Source: Mangifera indica
Lineage: Eukaryota; Streptophyta; Magnoliopsida; Sapindales; Anacardiaceae
Assembly (NCBI RefSeq): GCF_011075055.1
Contig: NC_058150.1
Span: forward strand, 10,268,330 to 10,332,329
Direction: 5' to 3'
DNA: 64,000 nucleotides
How positions within the stretch are numbered: the stretch's first letter is position 1; the number at the start of each line of letters is the position of its first letter. Positions 1-11,355 of the stretch are shown here, one piece after another. The notes beneath the pieces are model-generated. The model was not told the DNA's origin. It did no database searches and saw only the letters and a program-made list of their open reading frames with translations. Position numbers and translations under genes: made by a program.

Positions 1-1425
1 GCCTTCACAATGTCATCACCAACTATGTTCAAAACTGCCTTAAAAAAACATGCACCATACCGTCCGAACCTGTAGCCTTATTATTATCTATAGCAAAAAT
101 GGTCTCTTTAATCTCCTTGCTAAAATTTCTCTAGTGAGCATATCATTATCCTCATGGCCAATCTGAACCTTGATCAATTTTTTAAGCTTCTCCTAGTTTA
201 CGTTAGAAGATTTAATTCCACCAATAACTGATTTGAAGTGCTCCACAAACTCCTTTTTGACCTCCTTCATGTTGTTTACAAAGGACCCATCTTCCCGTAG
301 GATCCCATAGATAGAAACTTCCTATTCCTTCTACCTTTGATACTTTTGAAGAAATGTTTCCTATTTTGATCATCTTCCTTAAGCCAATGGACTTTTGATT
401 TTTGTTTTGCCAAAGATTCCCCAGCCAAAGAAAGAGATCTATAGTTTTCCCGACTAATCTTTTCCTCACAAGCAAGTTCCTTATCAGAGGGGTTATTATG
501 AAAAAGCTCTTGGATGTTGTCAAGATGCCTCCTAGCTTCCAACACTCTCTCTGAAATATGGCAAAAAGACTTTTTATTTAAATTCCTCAATTCTCTTTTA
601 AGTTTTTTAAGTTTGCTCATCACAATAAACGTAGGGCTACCTTTAGCTTCTTTTCTCCAAGATTTACCAATAATGTTGAGAAAATTTTCATGAAGTGTCC
701 ACATGTTAAAAGAACTTGAAAGAAACATTTCTGCTAGGTTCATTAGCTCCAATTCTTACTATAGAAGGTGAGTGGTCAAAAATAGAAGGGTTGAGGAAAT
801 GTGCCATAGAATTCAAGAAAACATCATTCCAATTGTCATTGATAAAAAAACTTCATCTAATTTGCATGTTATTCTTCTTTGGCCTTTACTACAATTGCTC
901 CAAGTTAGAAGATTTCCCATAACTTTTAGGTCATCCAACTCAGCCTTAAAGATGCAATTGTTTAGTTCTTCACAATAGGAATCACCCCACGCTGCCCCAC
1001 TAACCTTTTCTTGAGGGTTCCTAACAGCATTAAAATCTCCCAAAATAAACCAAAAAGGAGTGTTGCATTATGAGAGATTGATTAACAAGATTATGCTAGA
1101 AGTATTTCCTATCCATGGGATTGTTGCTGCCATAGACAATGGTGAAACCAATATTTGTGTTTTCCTTTACAAACTATAGATCATAATGCATGAATTGGGG
1201 GTTTTCTGCCACAATATTAAGCCTAACAGTAGTTTTGCTCCGTCCAATCCAAATTCTACCTATAGAACCATCCATAGCATCACTACAATGTTCCTAACCT
1301 TCCCAAATACTATAACATACTCTATTGACATTTGAACTACGTACTTTAGTTTCAAGAATAGCCATGAGATCAATCTTATTTTCCAAATTGAAACTCCTAA
1401 CCTCTTTTTGCTTGATAGAACATTA
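1..1425 (-). mobile_element. LINE (L1-type) fragment, ORF2 endonuclease to start of RT
   Basis: This is the 5' half of ORF2 of a non-LTR retrotransposon on the minus strand. It reads from the endonuclease end (near 1425) toward reverse transcriptase (near 1) and continues past the left edge. It matches the better preserved LINE at 21264-27079 almost segment for segment: the MGDFN endonuclease motif, the TWSNC...RRITCKLD stretch and the start of RT (NNKA.G.DG near 60-110). It is broken by frameshifts and stops. At 1421-1427 the LINE sequence ends abruptly at a family A LTR terminus. No poly(A) tail or target duplication can be assigned because the 3' end lies outside the window. Confidence 0.85.
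276..1043 (-). pseudogene. LINE ORF2 endonuclease C-terminus and linker, broken
   Basis: Two minus-strand frames cover this stretch. 813-1043 encodes the C-terminal part of an APE-like endonuclease (MGDFNAVRNP..., then TWSNCSKGQRRITCKLD), the domain that nicks the target for target-primed reverse transcription. 276-752 encodes the helical linker before RT, rich in Lys, Glu and Leu, with the QKSKVHWLKEDDQN motif seen in plant L1 ORF2 proteins. A frameshift separates them between about 750 and 815. Their alignment with the corresponding segment at 23628-24707 is clear by eye. It cannot make a working protein. Confidence 0.8.
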
Positions 1426-1426
1426 A

Positions 1427-2108
1427 TGGTGCATTTTCATCAAATTTAATAGCTCAAATGATCTCCAAATCACACCAAAACTATATCAATGCAAAGAGGA
1501 CTCAAAGAACTCTCTATCAAGCTATTGCAGCAATCATAACTCATCAAATAAAACAATCTAAATGTGTAACAAAGTCAGTGGTAAAACTATAATTATCTTG
1601 CAACTCTCTGCCATGCAACTTCAAATACATGCACATGCAATCAATTTGGATTTTAAGGCAAAAATATGAACATTGACCAAGGTAGAAAGGAGATTCCACC
1701 AACCTTGGGGTCTTCCACCACCAATTCTTCCACCAAGAAGGAATTGGATAAAGGAAAATGGCGAAAAAAAGTCAACAAGGATTAACTTCAATTTTTATAT
1801 ATATTCAAGTGTCTAAACTCTTACAAAAGCATGGCCATACCCTTTATATAGGGAAGAAGTGATAGCAAAATGGACTTTCGAATACAAAATCTATTATTTT
1901 TTTTTTACAAAAATCCCTTGAATTAAGCTAAGCCATGCCTTTTAGTTGCTAAAGACTAAAAGTGAGTTGCCTTTTCCCTAAATCTAGGAATCATGTCTCC
2001 TAGCTTTGCAACTAAGTTTGCATCTAGTTCTAAGCCAACTAAATACACAAGTTTGAGTTAAAATGGGCTTCAAAAGAGTCTTGGGCGGATTGGGTTTGGA
2101 AAGGCACC
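1427..2108 (-). repeat. Family A LTR, minus orientation, missing its first ~200 bp
   Basis: The segment starts with TGGTGCATTTTCATC, the reverse complement of the family A LTR 3' terminus, and is colinear in reverse with the LTR at 47801-48754. Shared landmarks are the caaccttggggtcttccacc block near 1700-1722 and the part derived from ttagttggcttagaactaaatg near 2020-2045. The LTR 5' end is missing: the sequence stops near 2108 where plus-strand family A protease begins. It belongs to the same subgroup as the 47801 copy rather than the 14792 copy. Confidence 0.8.
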
Positions 2109-2109
2109 A

Positions 2110-3081
2110 GTGTGTGATGTAGTTCCCATGGATGCATGTCATTTGTTGTTAGGGAGACCTTGGCAATTTGACAGAGAAGTGACTCATAATGGTAAAAAGA
2201 ACACTTATTCCTTCAAATTCAAAGGGAAGACCATTACTTTGCTACCTCTTAGTCCCCAAGAAGCTAATAAGGCTATCAAAGGGAAAGAAGCTAGAAGGGA
2301 GAATATGTATATGAATAGGCAACAAGTAGAAAAAGCTTTTTTTAGTTTGCAACTTGTCTTTGCATTACTTATACTTGAAGGGGAGATGAAACATGAGAAG
2401 AAAAAGGCCCATCCCTTAGTTCAACCTCTCTTGGCCAAATTCGAAGATGTGTTCCCACTAGAGCTTCCATCCGGCCTCCTTTCTATAAGGGGTATTGAAC
2501 ATCAAATTGACTTGGTTCCAGGTGCACCATTACCCAATAAACTAGCCTATAGATGCAATCCCATGGAGACTAAAGAGTTAAAAAGGCAAGTGGAAAAATT
2601 GATTGAAAAAGGCTTTGTAAGGCCTAACATGAGTCCATGTTTCGTTTCAACCCTACTTGTTCTCAAGAAAGATGACTTATATAAGATGTGTGTAGATAGT
2701 AAAGCCATTAACAATATAACCATCAAGTATAGATATCCTATCCCTAGACTTGATGACATGCTTGATGAGTTATATGGTGCTTGTGTCTTCCCTAAAATTG
2801 ATCTAAGGAGTGGCTACCATCAGATAAAGATGAAAGAAGAAGATAAATGGAAGACAACTTTCAAGACTAAAGGAGGCTTATATGAATGGTTGGTTATAAC
2901 CTTTGGCCTTTCAAATGCTCCAAGCACCTTCATGAGGCTTATGAGTAAGGTACTCAAACCTTTTATTAGCTCTTTTGTTATTGTGTATTTTGATGACATA
3001 TTAGTGTATAGCAAAACTTGTGATGATCATGCCTTAAACTTGAGGAGTGTCTTTGATGTGTTGAGAAAAAATAAGTTGTAA
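2110..3081 (+). pseudogene. Family A pol: protease C-terminus and reverse transcriptase
   Basis: A 323-codon open frame. It begins in the C-terminal half of a retropepsin-like protease (CDVVPMDACHLLLGRPWQFDR) whose catalytic Asp lies in the missing upstream part. It continues through a linker into gypsy RT: FEDVFP...LPPxRGIEHQIDL, then [37 protein letters not shown] and the YFDD catalytic box at 2986-2997. RT copies element RNA into cDNA inside a virus-like particle. The frame stops at TAA after NKL, where the homologous copy reads Tyr (TAT). The start is not a native one because gag-pol would be translated as one polyprotein. Confidence 0.85.
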
Positions 3082-3611
3082 GCAAAGGAAGAGAAGTGTG
3101 AATTCTTTGTAGACCAAGTTGTGTTCCTTGGATATGTAGTTTCCAAAGATGGCATCCAGGTAGATCAATCCAAGGTAAAAGCCATTAAAACTTAGCCCCA
3201 ACTGAAGACTCTTATTAAAGTAAAGAGCTTCCATGGCCTTGCTTCTTTCTATAGGTGTTTTGTGCCTAATTTTAGAACTCTTATGACTCCCATCACTGAA
3301 TGCATGAAGAGGAATGGGTTTGAATAGTCCATGACAGCCTCCAAAGCATTTGAGGAGATTAAAAAGAGGTTATGTGAAACCCCTATCTTAGCCTTACCTG
3401 ACTTTGATAAAGTATTTGAAGTAAAGTTGGCATTGAGGTAGTCCTCACTCAAGCTAAAAGACCCATAGCTTATTTTAGTGAGAAGTTTAATGATACAAAG
3501 AGAAGATATTCTACCTATGATAAAGAATTTTATGCCATTGTTAGGGCCTTAGATCATTGGAGCCATTATTTAAGGCCTAAGCAATTTGTTCTCCATTCAG
3601 ATCATCAAACT
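3082..3611 (+). pseudogene. Family A RT thumb and RNase H, decayed
   Basis: Continuation of the previous frame after a stop. Recognisable pieces are the RT connection ([22 protein letters not shown]), FHGLASFYR, and RNase H with AYFSEKF...YDKEFYAIVRALDHW and HSDHQTLKFL near 3600. RNase H removes the RNA strand of the hybrid during cDNA synthesis. At 3195 and 3327 the expected Trp codon (TGG) reads TAG, and a small deletion near 3440 shifts the frame and removes the DASxxGIG part that holds the first catalytic Asp. Confidence 0.75.
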
Positions 3612-4336
3612 TTGAAGTTTCTTAGCAGCCAACAAAAGATAAGTGCAAGGCATGCTAAATGGGTAGAATTCCTTCAATCTTTCTCTTTTGTTTCTTCCTA
3701 TAAGCAAGGAGCTTCAAATGTAGCTGCTGATGCATTCTCAATGAGACATTATCTATTATCCGTACTTGATGCACAGGTCGTTGGGTTTCAGCTCATGAAA
3801 GATTATTATCATAAAGATGAAGAGCTTGGAGAGATCTTGAAGAAGTGTTCAATGGGTGCCTATGAAGACTACACTGTTCAAGATGGTTTCCTTTTCAAAG
3901 GAACCAAATTATGCATCCCTAAGGGTTATTTTAGAGAGTTTCTCATTAGGGAGACACATGGTGGTGGGTTGGCAGGTCATTTTGGCATAAATAAAGCCTT
4001 GGAGATGCTTAAGGAACATTTCTATTGGCCTAAGATGGTCGGTGACATCCAAGCCATTGTAACAAGGTATGACACTTGTCAAAGGTCCAAATCTCATTTC
4101 AAAGCTAGTCCTTACATGCCTTGGTCGGTTTCGGAGCAGCCTTGGGAAGATCTTAACATGGATTTTGTGGTAGCTCTTCTTAGAACTCAAAGGGGGAAGG
4201 ATGCAATAATAGTGGTGGTTGATAGGTTTTCCAAAATGGCTTACTTCCTACCATGCACTAAGACCGAAGATGCAAGCAAAGTGGCTGACGTATTCTTCAA
4301 AGAAGTGGTGAGACTTCATGGAATCCCTAAAAACCA
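3612..4336 (+). pseudogene. Family A integrase, N-terminal and core part
   Basis: An open frame encoding the RNase H-integrase link (RHAKWVEFLQSF...NVAADAFSMRHYL), the integrase zinc domain (ETHGGGLAGHFG then RYDTCQ, where the first Cys of the expected CxxC is Tyr) and the start of the catalytic core ([38 protein letters not shown]). It would insert cDNA into the genome. After LHGIPKN the frame continues into LTR sequence, so the second Asp and the Glu of the DDE triad and the whole C-terminal domain are absent. The chimaeric open frame ends at 4466. Confidence 0.8.
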
Positions 4337-5135
4337 AGTGAATAACTTCCTCCAATTGATCCAAAAATGTGCTTTAGAAGTCCATCAATGGCCCAAACAT
4401 CCAAGCATCATTTTGAGAAGCCAAAGAGGCCAAAATTGGCTTTTAGTTACATTGGAACTAAATTAGAATTTGGTTATTTTAGTTAGGAAATATAATTCCT
4501 AAAGTTAAGGAAAAAACAACTAACTTTTGTCTTTAGTTAATTACTATGTATGAGTTTGGTTTAGAATAAATGACTTAGCTTAATTCATGCCAATTTTAGT
4601 TGACTTTTGTGGGAAAATATTGTATCCTACCACCACTTCTTTCCTATAAAAAAGGATGGTCATACTCTTGTAAAGGTTAGACAATTAATGTAACGAAAAT
4701 TTGAAGCAAAGCTTTATTGGCTTTCTCTATTTTGCTTTATCCAATTCTTTCTTGGTGGAATAATTGGTGGTTGAAGACCCCAAGGTTGCTGGAATTTCCT
4801 TTGTGCCTTGGTAAATGTTTATGTTTTTGCCTTAAAATCCAAATTGATTGCATGTGCATGTATTTGAAGTTGCATGACAGAGTTGTAAGATAATTATAGT
4901 TTTACCACTGACTTTGTCACATGTTTTGATTGCCTGATCTGATAAGTTATGATTGTTGCCATAGCTTGATAGAAAGTTCTTTGAGTCTTCTTTGCATTAA
5001 TACAACTTTGATATGAATTGGAGATCATTTGGATGGTTAAATTTGAAAAGAAAAAAATTGTCCCACTAAATGAATAGTGATTCTAGGGTTTTGTGTTGTG
5101 TGTGTTGTTGCAATTAAATTGATGAAAACACACCA
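4337..5135 (+). repeat. Family A LTR, 5'-truncated
   Basis: Colinear with the 3' four-fifths of the family A LTR (compare 20530-21260 and 27097-27172) and ending ...ACACACCA at 5135. A TATA-like cctataaaaaagg lies near 4644. The first ~180 bp of the LTR are missing, lost in the deletion that fused integrase to the LTR at about 4337. Immediately after 5135 comes family C integrase sequence, so this element had inserted into a family C element. Confidence 0.85.
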
Positions 5136-5526
5136 TGTTGCCTTTACCTATTGAGGAACATACCAATTTAGATGGTAAAAGAAAGGTAGAGTCAGTTCGA
5201 TAGCTTCATGAGAAAGCTAGGCAAAATATTGAGAGGAGAACTAAATAATATACCAAACAAGCTAACAAAGGAGGACACATGGTGGTGTTCCAACCTAGTG
5301 ATTAGGCTTTGGTGCGCATGCGGAAGGAACAATTTTCATCCTAATGGAAATCTAAGTTACATCCAAGGGGTGATGGACCATTTCAAGTCCTTGAACAAAT
5401 CAACGATAATGTCTACAAATTGGATCTTCTAGGTAAGTATAATATAAGTGCTGTTTTTAATGTTTTTGACCTATCTCCTTTTGATGATGCAAATTTGAGG
5501 GCAAATTCTTCTCAAGAGGGAGGGAA
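5136..5526 (+). pseudogene. Family C integrase C-terminus
   Basis: The sequence resumes a gypsy integrase exactly where an inserted family A LTR ends. It runs from the LPxEE..NLDGKRKVE segment through LHEKARQNIERRTK and a degraded GDxVWVH region to INDNVYKLDLLGKYNISAVFNVFDLSPFDDANLR. It corresponds almost base for base to 39695-40083 in a related copy. This domain binds DNA or chromatin after the catalytic core. Stops and frameshifts (for example near 5202 and 5305) make it non-functional. It ends at the family C LTR, as expected for the last part of pol. Confidence 0.8.
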
Positions 5527-6347
5527 CGATGAAGGCATCGTGGAACCATCAAGCCATCAAAGAGATGTGCTACATATTCTAGTTAGGCCAATTAAGAGGA
5601 GAAAAGATAAAAAGGTGTAATAGGCCTTAGTAAGGGCTCATGAAGGGCTTAGAGACTAAAACTAGCTCACTTAAGGATGACTGGATGCTTGAAGGAGACA
5701 ACAAAAAAGTCACCCTGATTCAGGCCTAAGCCAATGGAGAAATCAAAATCCAAAACGCACAAGTAGATTTTGAACAACCATAACTTTTGATCTAAGAGGA
5801 GTTACGAGCTTGTAACCTATCAACGCGAAGCTCGTTTCGAGCTTTATATCAACCAGCTTTGCTAGTTGCTCCTAATTTATAGGCCCAAATAAAGGTCGCT
5901 TCAGTGTATATTATGCATTTTTGTTTTATCAAATTTAAGATTTTTTGTTTCTATGAATTTTGGTCTTGTTTGTAACCAGGCTAGACTTTATTGAGCCTAA
6001 TTACCATATTACCTTTTAATTAGTGTTTTGAGTAGTTAATTAGGTAATAAGTTTGGGAAGTTCGGAAGTCTATAGGGTCAAGGGTAGTTTTAGGGTTAAG
6101 TTAGCACTACACTATATAAACTAAATTTTTATCATGAGAACTTTTGGCCGACTTTTGCATACTATTAAATTACCAACCTTTAAACTTATCAAGATTTATC
6201 TTGTGGTGTTCACTATTAAAGATACAACGATTTGTTTGATTCCATATCGATTCAAGTCAAGGTTTGTGTTAACGAAATTGATTCAATCTTAGGGAAAATA
6301 TCTTCTTAAACATTAGGTCTTGCGTTATATCATCAAGGTTCACGTCA
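5527..6347 (+). repeat. Family C 3' LTR
   Basis: Matches the family C LTRs at 40084-40921 (plus) and 35858-36571 (minus). It starts CGATGAAGGCATCG (the copies start TGAT) right after the integrase end and finishes ...AAGGTTCACGTCA. A TATA-like box, tatataaa, lies at 6113-6120. No PBS follows, so this is a 3' LTR, and the flank from 6348 is LINE-related sequence. The matching 5' LTR is not in the window. Confidence 0.8.
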
Positions 6348-7395
6348 CAAAACTAAGAAACATCAAATCAACCATGGCTAAACAATGTCCTAAGTCAACC
6401 CCTAATTCTAGATGATAGAATTCTCTTCTTCATTAACTACCACACTGAACATAGAAAAGGTTATTTCCTTTTCTATGGATCTAATCTCCATGATTAGAGA
6501 TTAAGTGTCCCTAGCCTTTTGAAAGAAAATCCTATTATTTTATTCTCTCCAAAAAAGGTAGATTGTAGCACCTAGGCTTAGCTTAGCCAACCAATTTGTC
6601 ACATTCTTCTGTTGCCAAGTTAAGCTCACCAAGTTGACATACTTCAACCATGACACAACATTGTAACTCAAATTACTTAATCAAAAGATCTCCCTCCAAA
6701 TTCTCCTTGTCACCAAACAAGCAAAGAATAGATGGTTAAGAGATTCCAAAGGCTTATTACAAAACACACAATCCATATCATTAATTAGACCAATTTGCAT
6801 AAGATGATCTTTGGTTTGTAACTTTCCTTTCATGGCCATCAAGTAATAATAAAGTGCTTAGGGGTATGTTTTTTGAACCACAAAAGGTGATGCTAATTAA
6901 CTTTTTGCCCTCTTGATCTTATAATCTCCCAAGCTAAGTGAGTAGTAAATGCTTCAGTCAAAGAAGCATTCTATTTCACCACATCATCACCTCCAAGCAA
7001 ACTAAAGTTAATTTCCCCCTTGATCTCCATAAGTTCGCATATGTTAGTGCATGACCAAGCCCACATACCATCCCTAATAACATCCTCCACCAAATCAATA
7101 TGACTGAGACTTGAATCATAAATCAACCCTTAACCATATATATTTGCAAAAGTGTCAAAGGGATGGCATTTGTCATACCAAAGGCTAATGTTTTTACCAT
7201 CACCTACCACATAGTCAACATGGCATTTAGCCTTATCCCTAAGCTTAAGAATGCTTCTCCAAGTCCATCAACAGTTTGAGGAGTTTTAACCTTCCAAAAA
7301 GAACTTTCCTTTACATAGTGCTAAACAGCCTATTGCACCCAAATCGAGTCCTTCTTTCTCAAAGCCATATTCCATAGGTGTCTCATCATTGTTGC
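6348..7395 (-). mobile_element. Decayed LINE remnant, 3' end of ORF2
   Basis: On the minus strand, frames across this region read as the C-terminal third of a plant LINE ORF2. Pieces seen are NKATMMRHLWNMALRKKDSIWVQ (near 7330-7395), a segment with VGDGKNISLWYDKCHPFD (near 7160-7200), the zinc-binding zf-RVT region (LINDMDCVFCNKPLESLNHLFFAC near 6715-6790) and a terminal RNase H-like tail (YLFWRE.NNRIF near 6530). It is heavily frameshifted. The wording differs from the 21264-27079 LINE, so it is a second LINE family. I see no poly(A) tail next to the LTR at 6347. Confidence 0.7.
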
Positions 7396-8213
7396 CTTGT
7401 TTCACCTTACCACCCTCTTGCATTTGACTTATTCCTTCCACCTTTTTTATGTTTTTCACTCGACCAACCTTTTTTCATGGTCCTCTATTAATCTCTTCTT
7501 CATTTGCTTTTTCCACCCAACCTCCCTCTTGCCTCAAATCATCCTTTGATATCTTTTCTCTCCATGTTTTAGCCTTGTTTTCCTTCCACAAATTGAAAGC
7601 CTAAGTCCCATATTATTCACCCCCACTTAAAAAAAGAGACTCCAGTTTGAGTCGACATTGTGTGATAAACCATCTAAATATAAATAAGGATCATACTAAA
7701 GTTTGTATCTTACCTTCATTCGAGGATGAAAATTTTGTTTCCAAAGATGTAGCTATTCCTACTATTCCTTTTAAGTTGATTGGCAACCATGTGATTACTT
7801 TAAAGAGTTATCATAGATTTACCTTGATTAACATAAAGATCATCCTCTTCATTAGTGTCTTTAATGTTGAAATTCTTTTGAAAGGAATGAAGATTTTCTT
7901 TATCTGAAGGTGTTTCTCTTATCTCTTCTGCTTCTTTGATTATAAAACTTTCTTCATTGAAAAGAACATATTTTTTACATGAAGTTTCCTCCAATTTTTT
8001 AACTTCTTTGTCAACTCTAGGTTTGAATTCATCCTCTTTTAATGTTATGGAAATCAAGACTCTCTCTTTTTGCTTTGGAGTGTTTCTTTCAACCTTGTTA
8101 TGTACAATGATTCACTTTTTCCCCCACATGGAAGAGTAAGTGTTTTCTCGACCCTAATATGTAACATCCACATCATATTACCATGAACATCCTAAGAGCA
8201 CATGACACATATT
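7396..8213. other. Unassigned region upstream of the family B element
   Basis: No recognisable domain. Two overlapping open frames exist: plus 7647-7907 (86 codons) and minus 7800-8057 (85 codons, rich in Glu and Lys: EEIRETPSDKENLHSFQKNFNIKDTNEEDD). Neither has a family I can name, and both are short enough to occur by chance in AT-rich DNA. The region may be flanking genomic sequence or an old repeat. Confidence 0.4.
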
Positions 8214-9125
8214 TGATGCAAATGATCAAAGGAGACTTTCCCAAATTCACACATGGGGAAGCAAAACGATGGAGGTTCGAATTCTACTTCAACAAACACG
8301 AAGAATTTGGACCCATTGAGCTATGACGGAGGCCCAATTACACAAGCCAGAGCCAAAAAGATGAAAACGACAATCATTGGGCTAGTTCAAAGTCATTTGG
8401 AGCTTATAAGGAAGAGTTTGAGCGAAGTTAAAGGTAAACTCATCGGCAACGACATGACAAGCATGGAGTTTAGTTCAAGACTTGTGCATTTAATTCAATT
8501 TGAAGAATTAAAAGAGCTTACTTTAACACAAGGAGTCCAAATACATGAATTGGTCTAAGGGCAGCAAGGAGCACGTGTTGGGCATTATCCCTAAGGTTAA
8601 ATTTCATACTTAGCCGAATATGTATATGGAAGTTTGTTTAATTAGGAAAGCTTGTTTAGTTATTATCTAATTATTATTCTAGTTTAATTAGGAAGGATAT
8701 TTAATTGGTAACCTAGTTTAATTTGGAAAGCTTGTTTAGTTATTATCTAATTGGTATCATCTAATTGTTATCCTAGTTTAATTAGGAGAGTACTTAGTTG
8801 TCATGAGTTGTTATTATCCTTTTTTTAAAGGATTTATTTCGTTTTTTTTAAGGGTTAGAAGCAACATATATATATGTATTAAACTCAAGATTATGGTAGC
8901 CTTGATTCTAATAAAAATCTTCAAATTTCTCCAAAGTTCTTGTGAGAGTTTTATTTGAATTCACTTCTTGAGAAAGTTGTGAATTCTTTCTTTGATAATT
9001 AGAGATCCTCCTTGTTAGATAACAAGAGGGTTCTAATTCTTTTGATTTATGCTAGATAGATCTTTGGGCAAGATTTCAATAAATTGTTATAGTTTTTGTT
9101 AGATCGATCAGCAAGGGTTATATTA
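8214..9125 (+). repeat. Family B 5' LTR (912 bp)
   Basis: Starts TGATGCAAATGATC and ends ...GGGTTATATTA, followed by the PBS. It aligns along its length with 27608-28507, which ends ...GGGTTATATCA, so the original terminus was probably CA. A TATA-like alternating AT run lies near 8866-8876. The last 35 bases (agttttTGTTAGATCGATCAGCAAGGG and on) are nearly identical in both copies. Transcription of the element would start inside this repeat. Confidence 0.9.
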
Positions 9126-9128
9126 GTT

Positions 9129-9140
9129 TGTTATCAGAGC
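9129..9140 (+). promoter_or_regulatory. Primer binding site, tRNA-iMet type (family B)
   Basis: TGTTATCAGAGC lies three bases after the 5' LTR. It differs by one base from the usual plant initiator-Met tRNA complement (TGGTATCAGAGC), which primes minus-strand cDNA synthesis. Confidence 0.85.
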
Positions 9141-9715
9141 ATTGGGTCTAGTATTAGCTACATAGCCTTTAATCTTATGTTCGTGCATCAATATAAAAAT
9201 TTGCATTATTCATCATCAAGTGATTCGGTAGTAGCAAATTCAACATCAAAATTCTTCATACAAGTGGTTTGGGCAACATCAAATCAAGAGGAATTGTAAA
9301 AGCACCAAAGTTCCATTCTTTGTCAATTTGCATCAAGTATCACCAAAATCACATATTATGATTCAAGCTTCAAAAGGTGTTCGAAGGCTTCCAGATCTGT
9401 TTAGCTAAGATTTTTAGTGTTAATCAGTAAAAAAAAAAAAAAGAGGAAGTCGAATTTAGTTGTGGCCGAATTTACCATTGTAAAAGGTCATAATTCAATT
9501 TTTTTTGTTAGCTCTAATTGTCAAGGGATTGTAATTTGTAATTCTCTTTAGAAAGTAAGTAATAAAGTTTAACTCAAATAAGAACTCTAAGGGGAAATTC
9601 TATGTGTGATTGTTTTAGTGATCGTATTAGAGTGTTACAAACATATTCAAGCGAAACACGTGAGAGAGTGTTAGAATATGTGTTTTCTAACATTTTATTA
9701 TAGGTTTACATTATA
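9141..9715 (+). other. Family B leader between PBS and gag
   Basis: Untranslated leader of the element. It has no long open frame beyond a 67-codon frame at 9096-9299 that overlaps the PBS. It contains an A-run at 9428-9442 and would contain packaging signals in an active copy, but none can be identified by eye. Confidence 0.6.
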
Positions 9716-10863
9716 GACCCTAAGGAGAAAGTTACCTTAAAAGCAATACAAGGAATGTTACAGAAGATGATGGCACAACAAGAGGACATGAAGAGTGAAA
9801 ACTGCAATGACTAGGAAAGGTTGGAACAAGGTACCCCTAGCCGTGGCAAGACAAGAGACACAAAACACAACTTATTTGATGATTTAGAATGAGAGGTTGA
9901 AGAAGAAGGATCTACACGTTCCAACAAAGGCAAATCAAAAGATGGGAATTTGGGATCAATCAAAATGAAGATTCCAGCTTTCCATGGTAAAAGTGATCTA
10001 GAGGCATATTTAGAATGGGATAAGAAAAGGTAAAACGTGTATTTGAGTGCCATAACTACATCGAAGAGAAGAAGGTGAAATTGGCAGCCATCGAATTCAC
10101 CGACTATGCTAGTATATGGTGGGATCAATTTACCTCTACTAGGCACAGAAGTAGAGAAGGCCTTGTTTCTTTGTGGTTTGAGATGAAAACAATCATGAGG
10201 AAAATATTTGTACCACAACACTACTATAGGGAACTGTACAATCAATTACAAAGGTTGAATCAAGGATCCTATAATGTTGAAGAATATCACCAAAAGATGG
10301 AGATAGCCATGATTCGAGCCAATATCAAGGAAGATAGGGAAGCTACTATGACATGTTTTCTTTTAGGTTTGAACCGTGATATTGCTAACCTTGTTGAGCT
10401 GCATCATTATATAGATTTGGAGGATATGGTACATATGGCAACCAAGATTGAAAAACAATTAAGAGTGAAAACCAAGGCTGTTTTGACCACAACATCATGG
10501 AAGTCGAACTGGAAAGGGAACAAGGGAGGGGATGTAAATACAAATAAGGGTAGATCTGATCAAAGCAAAAATAAAGAAATCATTACACCAAAAATGCAAC
10601 CTAAGGATGACAAATCCAAGGATAAATCACGTGATATACAATGCTTTAAGTGTTTGGGATATAGACATAGAGTTGCACAATGTCCAAATGCAAAGGTGAT
10701 GACCCTATACAATGGAGAGGTGGTGAGTGAAGATGAGAGTGAGGATGATGATGACTTGAGTGACATGCCATCATTGGAGGATGTTTCAGAAGAAGAGGGC
10801 AATGAACCAGCCCCTAAAAGACTAATTTTCACACTGGTTGTAAGACGTGCTCTAAACATGTAA
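9716..10863 (+). pseudogene. Family B gag (capsid and nucleocapsid), broken at the N-terminus
   Basis: Reading starts around PKEKVTLKAIQGMLQKMMAQQEDMKSE and has several stops before 10075. From 10075 a 262-codon frame is open. It holds the retrotransposon gag domain (YASIWWDQFTSTR...FVPQHYYRELYNQLQRLNQGSYNVEEYHQKM, residues about 10-75), a Lys-rich linker, a CCHC zinc knuckle (Cys190, Cys193, His198, Cys203) and a very acidic tail (EDESEDDDDLSD). Gag forms the particle and the knuckle binds genomic RNA. The frame closes at 10863, and protease follows in the same frame after TAA, so a stop now separates gag from pol where the family usually has one polyprotein. Confidence 0.85.
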
Positions 10864-11355
10864 GCTAAAGAGGATAAGGTACAACGTGAAAATATCTTTT
10901 ATACCAGATGCATGATAGATAATAAATTGTATAGTGTGATTATTGATGGTGGTAGTTGCACTAATGTTGTTAATGCTGGTTTAGTTAATAAAGTGGGGTT
11001 GAAAACAACTAAACATCCTAGACCTTATAGGCTACAATGGTTGAATAATAGTGGGGATATTAAGGTCATGAGGCAAGCATTAATCTCATTCTCTATTGGG
11101 CGTTATCATGATGAGGTTTTATATGATGTAATACCTATGTATGCTAGTCACATATTATTGGGACGCCCTTGGCAATATGATAGGCATGTTATACATGATG
11201 GGTTTTCTAACCGATATTCATTCAACATGGATGGTAGACCTGTCAACTTGTTACCTATGGCACCTAAAGAAGTATATAAAGATAAAAAAACTTTGAGTAA
11301 ATGTGAAAGTGCACGTGGAAAAGAAAAGATGCACAAGCAAAAGGAGAGCTGTTAG
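10864..11355 (+). pseudogene. Family B protease
   Basis: Retropepsin-like aspartic protease. The active-site motif IIDGGSCTNV is at about 10938-10968, followed by LVNKVGLKTTKHPRPYRLQWLN and DVIPMYASHILLGRPWQYDRHVIHDGFSNRYSF. It would cleave the Gag-Pol precursor. The open part starts at 10912 (147 codons) and ends at TAG in a Lys/Glu-rich tail. The catalytic Asp is present, so this is one of the least damaged protease copies in the window. Confidence 0.85.

Larger units (their letters stand above)
2109..4336 (+). mobile_element. Family A Ty3/gypsy internal fragment (protease to integrase)
   Basis: The internal domains follow the gypsy order of protease, reverse transcriptase, RNase H, integrase. 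The fragment begins in the middle of protease, immediately after an LTR in opposite orientation, and lacks PBS, leader and gag. At its right end the integrase frame runs directly into LTR sequence at about 4337, so the rest of integrase and the LTR 5' end were deleted together. It is a dead remnant. Confidence 0.85.

Noticed and set aside
7800..8057. 85-codon Glu/Lys-rich minus frame as a host gene
   Set aside because: No family recognised, no introns or promoter visible, and it overlaps another frame on plus. Left as unassigned.
8253..8558. 101-codon frame in the family B 5' LTR, also at 27648-27953, as a possible extra gene
   Set aside because: It is shared because both are LTRs. The start lies within the repeat close to its 5' end, and no known domain is seen. 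It is more likely a remnant of the pol C-terminus or chance, though its conservation in both LTRs is expected either way.
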